The translations under genes were made by a program, and so were the position numbers. 7,048 nucleotides of DNA from Phyllobacteriaceae bacterium (GTDB lineage Bacteria > Pseudomonadota > Alphaproteobacteria > Rhizobiales > Devosiaceae): the NCBI GenBank assembly GCA_012799265.1, contig JAAZLP010000002.1:1-7048 (forward strand), read 5' to 3'. Below the pieces are notes generated by a model. It was given only the letters and a program-made list of their open reading frames with translations. It was not told where the DNA came from and did no database searches. Position 1 is the first letter of the stretch. Each line of letters begins with the position of its first letter. Shown here in pieces: positions 1 to 5,216 of the stretch.

Positions 1-250
1 CGCGCTTTTCCCAGACAAAATTGGACGCTGGTGCGGGCACGCGGACAGCAGAGGTCGAGAACAGGGCCGAAAACAGCTTATAGAGGGCGATACGATCGGT
101 GGAGGCTTCCGGAAAGACCGAGATGTCGCCAATCAATGTCTCGAGGGTAGCGGCGACATACGCATCGCCCGAAGTTTGAGACCCTGTCACGGCCCTGGAA
201 AAACGACGCAGATAGGGCAGGTGCGGAGCAATCCGCGTTGACAAAGACAT
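1..250 (-). CDS. phyR: PhyR, general stress response regulator (N-terminal part, cut by window edge)
   Basis: PhyR is the anti-anti-sigma factor of the alphaproteobacterial general stress response. Phosphorylation of its C-terminal receiver domain exposes an N-terminal sigma-like domain that binds NepR and frees EcfG. The visible 83 residues start MSLSTRIAPHLPYLRRFSRA and continue with TGSQTSGDAYVAATLETLI and FPEASTDRIALYKLFSALF, the typical start of the sigma-like domain of PhyR. The receiver domain lies outside the window. The ATG at 250-248 has a GGGAG-like ribosome binding site nine bases upstream and is the family's usual start. The gene diverges from nepR-ecfG, the classic arrangement, and has an exact EcfG-type promoter about 50 bases upstream. 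Family assignment is by recognition of the sequence; completeness of the gene cannot be judged. Confidence 0.93.
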   Translation of the reverse strand, partial: MSLSTRIAPHLPYLRRFSRAVTGSQTSGDAYVAATLETLIGDISVFPEASTDRIALYKLFSALFSTSAVRVPAPASNFVWEKR

Positions 251-301
251 AGACGAGTTCTCCCAGTGACGCTTGGGTCAGCAGACCTTACGAATTCTCC
301 A

Positions 302-326
302 AACGTAATTTGCACGGAAAAGTTCC
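302..326 (-). promoter_or_regulatory. EcfG-type promoter for phyR
   Basis: Read on the minus strand, GGAAC (326-322) is followed by exactly 16 bases and then CGTT (305-302). This is an exact match to the alphaproteobacterial EcfG promoter form (GGAAC, 16-17 bases, CGTT). Transcription would start near 295, about 45 bases before the phyR ATG. The -35 element is half of a perfect inverted repeat shared with the divergent nepR promoter. The match is seen in the sequence; its use by EcfG is inferred from known GSR loci, where phyR is often autoregulated. Confidence 0.85.
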
Positions 327-342
327 GCTACTTGGAACTTTT
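318..342. repeat. Perfect inverted repeat holding two divergent -35 elements
   Basis: AAAAGTTCC (318-326) and GGAACTTTT (334-342) are perfect 9-base inverted copies separated by 7 bases. Each arm contains the GGAAC -35 element of one of the two divergent promoters (phyR to the left, nepR-ecfG to the right). The arms match beyond the 5-base -35 core, which suggests a shared binding surface, or two promoters copied from one sequence. Confidence 0.8.
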
Positions 343-358
343 TCATAGCTAGTGCATT
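334..358 (+). promoter_or_regulatory. EcfG-type promoter for nepR-ecfG (near consensus)
   Basis: GGAAC (334-338) is followed by 16 bases and then CATT (355-358), one mismatch from the CGTT -10 element. Transcription would start near 365, about 35-40 bases before nepR. Autoregulation of nepR-ecfG by EcfG is known in several alphaproteobacteria. The substituted G in the -10 suggests a weaker promoter than the divergent phyR one. No other GGAAC lies close enough to serve this operon. Confidence 0.65.
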
Positions 359-402
359 TTTGCTTACCGAACGGATGGCAACAAGACTGATCGGTCGACT
401 TG

Positions 403-624
403 ATGAAAAAGAACACTGGGGTGACTTCGCAACCTGCGCGCATGCAAGGGGGGCGGGCAGACGACGGGCTGGGTCCTAATTCGGATATCGGCTCGCGGCT
501 GCGTGCTCTCTATGGCGCTGTCCAGGATGAGGGCATTCCCGAGCAATTGCTTGATCTTCTCGAAAGGCTCGATAGCGCGGAGGCTGCCCAGAGGACTGCG
601 TCATCCTCGCAGGACGGGGAGTAA
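403..624 (+). CDS. nepR: NepR, anti-sigma factor of the general stress response
   Basis: NepR is a small cytoplasmic anti-sigma factor. It holds EcfG inactive and is pulled away by phosphorylated PhyR. The 73-residue product has the two-helix NepR core at about residues 29-58: IGSRLRALYGAVQDEGIPEQ and then LLDLLERLD, with the characteristic Ile-Pro between the helices. The N-terminal 28 and C-terminal 15 residues are polar and look disordered, as is usual in the family. I prefer ATG at 403; a TTG at 400 directly before it is the only other early in-frame start, since a TGA at 388-390 blocks the frame. No strong ribosome binding site is visible, so expression may be low. It ends five bases before ecfG, fitting the usual co-transcribed pair. 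Confidence 0.9.
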   Translation: MKKNTGVTSQPARMQGGRADDGLGPNSDIGSRLRALYGAVQDEGIPEQLLDLLERLDSAEAAQRTASSSQDGE

Positions 625-629
625 CGGTC

Positions 630-1181
630 ATGAGTACCGAGGGCACTTCCTTCAAGCGAGAGATGCTGGCGACCCTGCCGAGCCTGCGCGCCTTTGCCGT
701 GTCACTGACTGGCAAGCACGATAAGGCCGACGATCTGGTGCAAGACACCGTCATGAAAGCTTGGGCAAAGCAGTCCAGCTTCGAGATGGGCACCAATATC
801 AAGGCCTGGCTTTTCACCATCCTGCGCAATGAATTCTATAGCCAGATGCGCAAGCGCGGTCGGGAAGTGCAGGACACGGACGGCGTTTTCACCGAGCGGC
901 TTTCCGTGCATCCATCTCAGTATGGTTCGATGGACCTTGAGGATTTCAAGAAGGCGCTGGCACAGCTGCCGGATGACCAACGCGAAGCGATCATTCTCAT
1001 CGGGGCGTCAGGCTTTTCCTATGAAGAAGCGGCTGCGATTTGTGAATGCGCAGTGGGAACGATGAAAAGCCGTGTCAGCAGGGCCAGGTCGCGTCTCGCT
1101 GACATCCTCAAGATCAGCGGTGAGTCAGACTATGGTCCGGATGCCGTTTCGGCCCAGGTGACGTCCGGCAACCAGTTCTAG
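630..1181 (+). CDS. ecfG: EcfG, ECF sigma factor of the general stress response
   Basis: This 183-residue protein is the sigma factor that directs RNA polymerase to GSR promoters. Region 2 spans about residues 9-76 and includes DDLVQDTVMKAWAKQSSF and NIKAWLFTILRNEFYSQMRK, the core-binding and -10 reading parts. Region 4 spans about residues 113-156 and includes LPDDQREAIILIGASGFSYE and AVGTMKSRVSRARSRL, the helix-turn-helix that reads GGAAC. Length and sequence are typical of the EcfG (ECF15) group, and there is no extra C-terminal domain. The ATG at 630 follows a good ribosome binding site (GGGGAG, about 616-621) that overlaps the end of nepR, so the two genes are probably translationally coupled. 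Four candidate target promoters lie in this window, including one before its own operon. Confidence 0.95.
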   Translation: MSTEGTSFKREMLATLPSLRAFAVSLTGKHDKADDLVQDTVMKAWAKQSSFEMGTNIKAWLFTILRNEFYSQMRKRGREVQDTDGVFTERLSVHPSQYGSMDLEDFKKALAQLPDDQREAIILIGASGFSYEEAAAICECAVGTMKSRVSRARSRLADILKISGESDYGPDAVSAQVTSGNQF

Positions 1182-1188
1182 CGAAACT

Positions 1189-1215
1189 TGCGGGAGCGAT
1201 AAATTTGCTCCCGCA
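1189..1215 (+). terminator. Strong hairpin just after ecfG (possible terminator)
   Basis: TGCGGGAGC (1189-1197) and GCTCCCGCA (1207-1215) form a perfect 9-base-pair GC-rich stem with a 9-base AT-rich loop, starting eight bases after the ecfG stop. No T-run follows, so this is not a textbook intrinsic terminator. It may instead protect the 3' end of the mRNA or work with Rho. It sits just upstream of the next EcfG-type promoter, which fits an operon boundary. Confidence 0.5.
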
Positions 1216-1229
1216 CGCTGCCTCGCGCA

Positions 1230-1254
1230 GGAACGACGGCAATACAGACGCGTT
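1230..1254 (+). promoter_or_regulatory. EcfG-type promoter upstream of the sensor kinase
   Basis: GGAAC (1230-1234), 16 bases, then CGTT (1251-1254): an exact match to the EcfG promoter form. The first downstream gene is the histidine kinase at 1426, which would give a leader of about 165 bases. No convincing small gene lies in that leader. The likely meaning is that EcfG raises the amount of a kinase feeding the same pathway. A small RNA starting here cannot be excluded. Confidence 0.75.
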
Positions 1255-1425
1255 TGATTGCGGAGTCAAAAGCCTGGGGCAGACCTTGATCAGGTTATCC
1301 TGCGACATCGTCCAACATGATGCAGCTGGTGCGGTCGCCGGGCTGTCAGCCACATTGCTGCCCCTCAGGCTGGCTAATCATCTCGACAGACGCTGTGACC
1401 GTTCTCCTATCCGGCACATCAACGA

Positions 1426-2841
1426 ATGAGTGCTTTGGCCCAGAAGCTCGACATCGCGCAATTGGCTTTGCCCAGACGATCCAAGATGCGACGCCTAGCA
1501 ATATGGGGCTCGCTGGGACTGGTCTGTCTGGCGGCCATGGCCTCCCTCATGCTGATGCAAGGTTTTGACCGCCAACTTCAGGATTTCACCGAGACTTACG
1601 CTGTTCGTCATACGGCCCAGGAGCTGACGCATTCGCTCGCTCAGGCAGAGGCAAGCCAACGCGGGTTCCTTTTGACGGGTGATAACCAGTTTCTCGAGAC
1701 CTACGAGCAATCGCTGATGGCGATCGACGATGGCATTGGCTCGCTGGTGGCGATGACGGCCGACGATGTTCAGCAGAACGACCGCGTTAAAAACATCGCA
1801 AATGACATTTCCGCACGGCGGGCCGAAATGGCGCGCGCCGTCGAACTGGTCATGGCGCGGCGTTCCGACGAGGCGCAGTCGCTGACGCAGACCGGTATGG
1901 GCGCGCGGCTGATGGCTGAGGTGAGCAAGGCGCTCGAAGACTTCATCGCCGAGGAGGATAACAAGCTCCTTGTGCGCAGCGAGGCGATCGACCAGACCCG
2001 ACTTGGCCTTGCTGTAGCACTTCTGGCGGCGCTGGCAGCGGCGGTGATCCTAGCCTATGCACTGCTTTATCGAACGCAGCGTCAGGTCAGCGCATTGGCG
2101 CAACGCCAGGAGGGCCTGGTCACTCTCAACGAGGCGCTAGAGGCCCAAATTGCGGACCGAACCCGGGAAATCGAGCAGGCCCGTGCCCATGCAGAACGGG
2201 AGCGTCAGCGCGTCGAGACGCTGCTGCAAGACACCAACCATCGGATCGGCAATTCACTAGCGACAGTTTCGTCGCTTCTTGCGCTGCAGATGTTGCGGAC
2301 CTCCTCGATGGAGGTGCGCAATGCACTGGAGGCCGCTCGGCTCCGCGTACACGCCATCGCCTCGGCGCACCGGCGACTGCGCCTTGGCGATGATCTGGAA
2401 AATGCCAATGCGGCCGAGTTTCTGACTGCCGTGATCGAGGACATCGCTACCACGCAGGTTGCTGATGGGCGCATCAAGGTCGTGGGCGAGATTGATGCGA
2501 TCGACGTGAAGTCACGCGACGCCACCACGTTGGGCATTCTGGTCGGTGAGCTGGTGACCAATGCGATCAAGCATGCATTCCCCGATGACCGGTCGGGAGT
2601 AATAAAGGTGCGTCTCCACCGCGATGAGGGTGGCATCCCGACACTAACCGTCTCTGACGATGGTATCGGCATGAATGTTGAGGCCGACGAGGAAAATGGC
2701 CTGGGCTCGGTGATCGTCCGACAACTGGCGGGCCAGTTCGAAGGCGAAACCAAATATGCTGCTGGGACGAAGGGCGGGCTGGAGGTCACAGTGACCATGC
2801 CTGCTTTGAGGTATCCAAACGAAATCGGCGAGGAACACTAG
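1426..2841 (+). CDS. CHASE3-type membrane sensor histidine kinase, HisKA_2/HRxxN class (likely PhyR kinase)
   Basis: This 471-residue inner-membrane sensor kinase probably phosphorylates PhyR. A short cytoplasmic N-terminus leads to a membrane segment at about residues 24-45. A periplasmic four-helix CHASE3-like domain follows (about 46-190, with the hallmark SQRGFLLTGD at 77-86), then a second membrane segment (about 192-215). A coiled-coil linker (about 218-265) leads to a HisKA_2 dimerisation domain with NHRIGNSL at 271-278, so His272 is the phospho-acceptor of an HRxxN motif. The ATPase domain has an N box (ELVTNAIKHAF, 375-385, Asn379), a G1 box (DDGIGM, 411-416), a G2 box (GLGSVIV, 425-431) and GTKGGLEVTV near 447. 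All catalytic motifs are intact. HRxxN kinases are the known PhyR activators, and the position beside ecfG supports that role. ATG 1426 is the first possible start after a stop at 1396-1398; its ribosome binding site is weak. Confidence 0.88.
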   Translation: MSALAQKLDIAQLALPRRSKMRRLAIWGSLGLVCLAAMASLMLMQGFDRQLQDFTETYAVRHTAQELTHSLAQAEASQRGFLLTGDNQFLETYEQSLMAIDDGIGSLVAMTADDVQQNDRVKNIANDISARRAEMARAVELVMARRSDEAQSLTQTGMGARLMAEVSKALEDFIAEEDNKLLVRSEAIDQTRLGLAVALLAALAAAVILAYALLYRTQRQVSALAQRQEGLVTLNEALEAQIADRTREIEQARAHAERERQRVETLLQDTNHRIGNSLATVSSLLALQMLRTSSMEVRNALEAARLRVHAIASAHRRLRLGDDLENANAAEFLTAVIEDIATTQVADGRIKVVGEIDAIDVKSRDATTLGILVGELVTNAIKHAFPDDRSGVIKVRLHRDEGGIPTLTVSDDGIGMNVEADEENGLGSVIVRQLAGQFEGETKYAAGTKGGLEVTVTMPALRYPNEIGEEH

Positions 2842-2842
2842 A

Positions 2843-3748
2843 ATGCTGTTTCGTGCGATCCTCAATCGTGACGGGGGGACATTGCGTACCACCGACCTCG
2901 ACGCACTCCGGCAGCGGGCCGAAGAGATTTTTCGCGAGGCTGGTGACGAGCTCGACTGCCGCATTGTCGACGGACGGAAGGTCGAAAAGGAACTCAAGGC
3001 TGCCGGCGAGGATCCCGATGTCGACGTGATCCTGGCGGGGGGCGGAGATGGCACAATTTCATCGGCCGCTTCCGTCGCCTTTGCCAGCGGCAAAGTCCTG
3101 GCCGTTCTGCCAGCTGGGACGATGAACCTTTTCGCCCGTGCGCTCTCCATGCCGGTCGAGCTTGAGGCCGCGCTGATCGCAATCGCTCATGGCGACGTGC
3201 ATCAGATCGATATCTGCACGGCCAATGGCAGACCTTTCGTGCATCAGTTCGGGGTGGGCGTCCACGCTCGCCTGGTGCGCATTCGGGACGGCATGAACTA
3301 CTCCAGCCGCTGGGGGAAGATGCTGGCAAGTCTCCGGGCTATCACGGCGGCCGCGCTGAACCCACCCCGTTTCGAGGTCGATATCGCCGGGGGGGCGGCG
3401 ACGACGAAGTCGGTAGTGTCCGGCATCGCAATTTCCAACAATCCGCTGGACAATGGTCCGGTACCCGTCGCCTCGAAGCTCGATAGTGGTCTTTTCGGCG
3501 TCTATCTCGCCGAAAGCCTTACCACCCGCGAATTGCTCAATCTGGCGTTGGATGTTTTTACGGGTAGATGGCGGGCCAATCCTCGCGTTACCGAAGCAGA
3601 AGTAAGCGCGCTGGTGCTGCGGTTCCCCAAGCGAAAGAGAAACGCTCAAGCGGTGATCGATGGCGAACTGGTGCCGCTGGATCGGGAGGTGCACTTTAAG
3701 ATGCATCCGGGCGGATTAGCGGTAATCCGGCCTGCACCTGTGGAGTAA
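2843..3748 (+). CDS. Diacylglycerol-kinase-family lipid kinase (YegS/DgkB-like)
   Basis: This 301-residue protein belongs to the soluble lipid-kinase family that transfers phosphate from ATP to diacylglycerol or related lipids. The nucleotide-binding GGGDGT motif is at residues 66-71. The second motif, LPAGTMNLFARAL (89-101), has Leu where many members have Asp (GTxNDFAR). The C-terminal beta domain includes LDSGLFGVYL (213-222) and IDGE (272-275). There is no signal peptide or membrane segment, so it is likely cytoplasmic and membrane-associated. The ATG lies one base after the kinase stop, with GGCGAGG just upstream, so the two genes are almost certainly co-transcribed and coupled. The lipid substrate cannot be told from sequence. 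A role in remodelling membrane lipids under stress is an inference from context only. Confidence 0.85.
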   Translation: MLFRAILNRDGGTLRTTDLDALRQRAEEIFREAGDELDCRIVDGRKVEKELKAAGEDPDVDVILAGGGDGTISSAASVAFASGKVLAVLPAGTMNLFARALSMPVELEAALIAIAHGDVHQIDICTANGRPFVHQFGVGVHARLVRIRDGMNYSSRWGKMLASLRAITAAALNPPRFEVDIAGGAATTKSVVSGIAISNNPLDNGPVPVASKLDSGLFGVYLAESLTTRELLNLALDVFTGRWRANPRVTEAEVSALVLRFPKRKRNAQAVIDGELVPLDREVHFKMHPGGLAVIRPAPVE

Positions 3749-3755
3749 GCAGAAA

Positions 3756-3782
3756 GGGATCAGTCCTTGTCGGACTGATCCC
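3756..3782 (-). terminator. Terminator hairpin between convergent genes, overlapping the end of the holin-like gene
   Basis: GGGATCAGTCC (3756-3766) and GGACTGATCCC (3772-3782) form a perfect 11-base-pair stem with a 5-base loop. On the minus strand the stem is followed by CTTTCTGCTT, a weak T-rich tract; on the plus strand no T-run follows. The minus-strand gene's last codons and its TGA (3762-3760) lie inside the hairpin. It sits eight bases after the lipid kinase stop, so it may end transcripts from both sides. Confidence 0.75.
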
Positions 3783-4098
3783 GGATCATTGCAAAGGCGG
3801 CGATCGCGGCCGCCGGAAGGCCCAGACGGACGATAAGCGGCGACTTCATCAGCATTGGCAGAGCGGTGATGGCTGCCGTTGTGAGAAAGGCTCCCGTCTC
3901 GCTTGAGCGACGTTTTTCTGCGACCTTGCGTTGCTGACGGCCCCTGCCGATCATGGCGCCCAGATAGAGGGCGAGCGCCACGACAAGGAAGGCGCCGCCG
4001 AGGATAAGGGCGGCGACGATGTGGCCGTAGAGCTCAGCGAGGGCCAGATAGCCTGCCAGCACGAAAAACACGACAGCCACGAGGACGAACACGCCCAT
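3760..4098 (-). CDS. Small membrane protein, YqjE / phage-holin-superfamily-like (part of frame after an internal stop)
   Basis: The 112 residues from the first ATG after an in-frame stop contain hydrophobic segments at about 2-22 and 25-50, a basic loop (GRGRQQRKVAEKRR, about 51-64), and a further hydrophobic region at about 70-104. This resembles the small holin-superfamily (YqjE-like) proteins that often follow DUF883/YqjD-type genes, as it does here. The probable original start is 4191, two bases after the stop of the DUF883 gene, but a TAA at 4152-4150 (codon 14) interrupts that frame. Between that stop and this ATG the frame reads LESAVARAKASAIIYGL, which looks like genuine family sequence. 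No ribosome binding site precedes the ATG at 4098, so this shorter product may not be made well. Function is unknown; YqjE-type proteins are not proven holins. Confidence 0.6.
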   Translation of the reverse strand: MGVFVLVAVVFFVLAGYLALAELYGHIVAALILGGAFLVVALALYLGAMIGRGRQQRKVAEKRRSSETGAFLTTAAITALPMLMKSPLIVRLGLPAAAIAAFAMIRDQSDKD

Positions 4099-4191
4099 AA
4101 GGCCGTAGATAATCGCACTGGCCTTGGCGCGAGCGACCGCGCTCTCCAGTTAAAGACCCAGCAGCGCCGCGAGAGGCGCGAGAAGGCCCAT
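4099..4191 (-). pseudogene. 5' end of the holin-like gene, interrupted by an in-frame TAA
   Basis: From ATG 4191-4189 the frame reads MGLLAPLAALLGL, then TAA at 4152-4150, then continues in the same frame through LESAVARAKASAIIYGL into the ATG at 4098. The start is two bases after the stop of the upstream DUF883 gene, as expected in a tight operon, and the hydrophobic N-terminus fits the family. The simplest reading is one point change making a sense codon (for example GAA) into TAA. A base-call error is possible, as is restart at the CTG directly after the stop (4149). Without the stop the gene would code for 143 residues (3760-4191). Confidence 0.65.
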
Positions 4192-4193
4192 GG

Positions 4194-4595
4194 TCAGTGC
4201 CGGGTAAGAAGAGCCAGAACGAAGCCGATGCCCATGGCAGTCGCCACGGCGGTCAGCGGCTTCTCGCGGATGGTATCCTTAAGCTGCTTTTCCACCTGAG
4301 CGGCCTGGTCCTGCGCTTCATCAAGCATTTCTTCGCCCTTCGCCTTGAGCTGGCGGAGTTCAGTGGTGGCAACAGCCTTGGCTTCGTCGACCTTGGCATT
4401 GGTCAGCTTGCCGAGGGTCTCGGTGATGGACTTGATATCGCCCTGCAGCTTGGCCACCTGGCTTTCAAGTTCCTGCTCCCGAACGGCGGCAGTCGCGGCA
4501 GCTGCAGCACGTCGGCCGCGAGCACGGGTAGTTTTGACAGCGTTGGCCGCAGCTTCAGCGGGGCGGTTGGGGGCCATATCGGATGTGGTTGCCAT
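4194..4595 (-). CDS. DUF883 (ElaB/YqjD/CsbD-like) membrane-anchored coiled-coil protein
   Basis: This is a 133-residue protein. It has a polar, Ala- and Arg-rich N-terminus (RARGRRAAAAATAAV), then a long amphipathic coiled coil (about residues 38-108, from REQELESQVAKLQ to DQAAQVEKQLKDTI). It ends with REKPLTAVATAMGIGFVLAL and LTRH, the C-terminal membrane anchor typical of the DUF883 family. E. coli YqjD and ElaB are inner-membrane, stationary-phase (RpoS-controlled) proteins that bind ribosomes; a matching role here is inference. I chose ATG 4595 because AAGGAG (4607-4602) lies just upstream. An in-frame ATG at 4628 would add 11 residues but put that ribosome binding site inside the gene. 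The gene ends two bases before the holin-like frame, as in yqjD-yqjE. No EcfG-type promoter is visible before it. Confidence 0.85.
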   Translation of the reverse strand: MATTSDMAPNRPAEAAANAVKTTRARGRRAAAAATAAVREQELESQVAKLQGDIKSITETLGKLTNAKVDEAKAVATTELRQLKAKGEEMLDEAQDQAAQVEKQLKDTIREKPLTAVATAMGIGFVLALLTRH

Positions 4596-4653
4596 CGGGA
4601 ACTCCTTGGAGATGACGCTAATATTCAAAGGCCACCGTTTGGCGGCGATAAAG

Positions 4654-4769
4654 TCCGTCCCGACAAGAGTGACTTATCGGGACGGAGAGAAGCGGACTGA
4701 ACGGGGGCGACGGTCTGTCCGCTAAGGGCACAAATCCTGATTGGAGAACCAGAGGGACTGGTTGTGCCC
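4654..4769 (-). other. Three back-to-back hairpins between the DUF3309 and DUF883 genes (terminator or small RNA candidate)
   Basis: Three perfect inverted repeats lie almost end to end: TCCGTCCCGA / TCGGGACGGA (4654-4663 / 4677-4686, 10 bp), AGCGGAC / GTCCGCT (4691-4697 / 4717-4723, 7 bp), and GGGCACAA / TTGTGCCC (4726-4733 / 4762-4769, 8 bp). Gaps between the hairpins are only 4 and 2 bases. Within the third, AACCAG / CTGGTT (4747-4752 / 4758-4763) offers a competing hairpin. On the minus strand the last stem is followed by CTTTAT, a poor T-run. This may be the 3' end of the DUF3309 transcript, a structured leader of the DUF883 gene, or a separate small RNA. No protein-coding frame is convincing here. 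Confidence 0.45.
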
Positions 4770-4786
4770 GTTGCATGATCCGCGGG

Positions 4787-4945
4787 TTATATGCGGCCCA
4801 TCAGCACCAGGATCAGCACGATCACCAACACGACACCCAGAATGCCGGAAGGGAAATAGCCGAAGCCGCGGGAATAGCCCCAGTTCGGCAAGGCGCCGAT
4901 CAGAAGCAGAATGAGAATGATGATGAGAATTGTGCCGAGTGTCAT
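4787..4945 (-). CDS. 52-aa DUF3309-like small membrane protein
   Basis: The 52-residue product begins MTLGTILIIILILLLIGALP, continues with NWGYSRGFGYFPSGILG, and ends with VVLVIVLILVLMGRI. Two hydrophobic segments (about residues 4-19 and 35-49) flank a short Trp/Tyr/Gly/Pro turn. This matches the small alphaproteobacterial and other proteobacterial proteins annotated as DUF3309; the function is unknown. A near-perfect ribosome binding site (AGGAGGG, 4957-4951) lies just before the ATG, so good translation is expected. It follows the 55-aa gene by 42 bases with no terminator visible between them, so it may be expressed from the same EcfG-type promoter. Confidence 0.88.
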   Translation of the reverse strand: MTLGTILIIILILLLIGALPNWGYSRGFGYFPSGILGVVLVIVLILVLMGRI

Positions 4946-4987
4946 AAAACCCTCCTAAACTCGGTGACGCCTGAGCGTGCCCGGACC

Positions 4988-5155
4988 CTAGAGCAACGCG
5001 ACGAGCAAAGCGGCAGCCGCGGCAAGGATCAGGGACGCGGGCAAGAGGGCCATGGCGACTTCGGCGAAACGCGGGCGCGTGTCATAAACGTCACTGCTCC
5101 ACACGGCGGTGGCGCGACCTGCATCCTCGAGCGATCTGATCTGTGCGTGGCTCAT
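4988..5155 (-). CDS. Unrecognised 55-aa protein with a C-terminal membrane segment
   Basis: I do not recognise a family. The product starts MSHAQIRSLEDAGRATAVWS, has a polar N-terminal half ending in DTRPRFAEVAM, and ends in a hydrophobic segment (about residues 35-55, Ala/Leu-rich, ending ALLVALL) that could anchor it in the inner membrane as a tail anchor. Support for a real gene: AGGAGA (5166-5161) five bases before ATG 5155, an exact EcfG-type promoter about 60 bases upstream, and a small membrane gene directly downstream. The leader contains long inverted repeats that could cover the ribosome binding site. A GSR-induced envelope protein is the best inference. The reading frame is short, so the gene call itself is not certain. 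Confidence 0.75.
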   Translation of the reverse strand: MSHAQIRSLEDAGRATAVWSSDVYDTRPRFAEVAMALLPASLILAAAAALLVALL

Positions 5156-5160
5156 ATTTG

Positions 5161-5216
5161 TCTCCTGTGACCCGGTTCGCCGGATCGTAAGCGGCTGTTG
5201 GCCGCGTCACAGGAAA
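5161..5216 (-). promoter_or_regulatory. Inverted-repeat leader that can pair with the ribosome binding site of the 55-aa gene
   Basis: On the minus strand TCCTGTGAC (5214-5206) and GTCACAGGA (5171-5163) are perfect 9-base inverted copies, extendable by a U-G and a U-A pair to 5216/5161. They enclose two complete hairpins: GCGGC-CAACA-GCCGC (5205-5191) and CCGG-CGAA-CCGG (5183-5172). Together these draw a three-way junction in which the whole AGGAGA ribosome binding site is paired. The 5' arm overlaps the EcfG -10 element, so transcripts starting at that promoter (near 5209) would lack most of the masking arm. The repeats are seen; any regulatory role is inference. Confidence 0.55.

Noticed and set aside
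1205..1429. Possible 74-codon gene between ecfG and the kinase
   Set aside because: It runs through the hairpin arm and the EcfG promoter, has no ribosome binding site, and its product is not recognisable.
2205..2798. Long open frame (197 codons) on the minus strand inside the histidine kinase gene
   Set aside because: It is antisense to a well-supported kinase; its product is Ser/Arg/Pro-rich with no domain, as expected of a shadow frame in GC-rich DNA.
2832..2858. GGAAC just before the lipid kinase start as an EcfG promoter
   Set aside because: The nearest GTT lies only about 11 bases away, too close for a -10 element, and no CGTT sits at 16-17 bases.
3059..3706. Long open frame (215 codons) on the minus strand inside the lipid kinase gene
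   Set aside because: The opposite strand carries the GGGDGT and IDGE motifs of a real lipid kinase; the antisense product is compositionally odd and has no ribosome binding site or neighbours to fit.
4598..4622. GGAAC near the start of the DUF883 gene as an EcfG promoter
   Set aside because: It is on the plus strand, pointing away from that gene, and no CGTT follows at the right distance.
4197..4700. Open frame of 167 codons on the plus strand opposite the DUF883 gene
   Set aside because: The minus-strand gene has a clear ribosome binding site, coiled coil and membrane anchor; the plus-strand product has no recognisable features.
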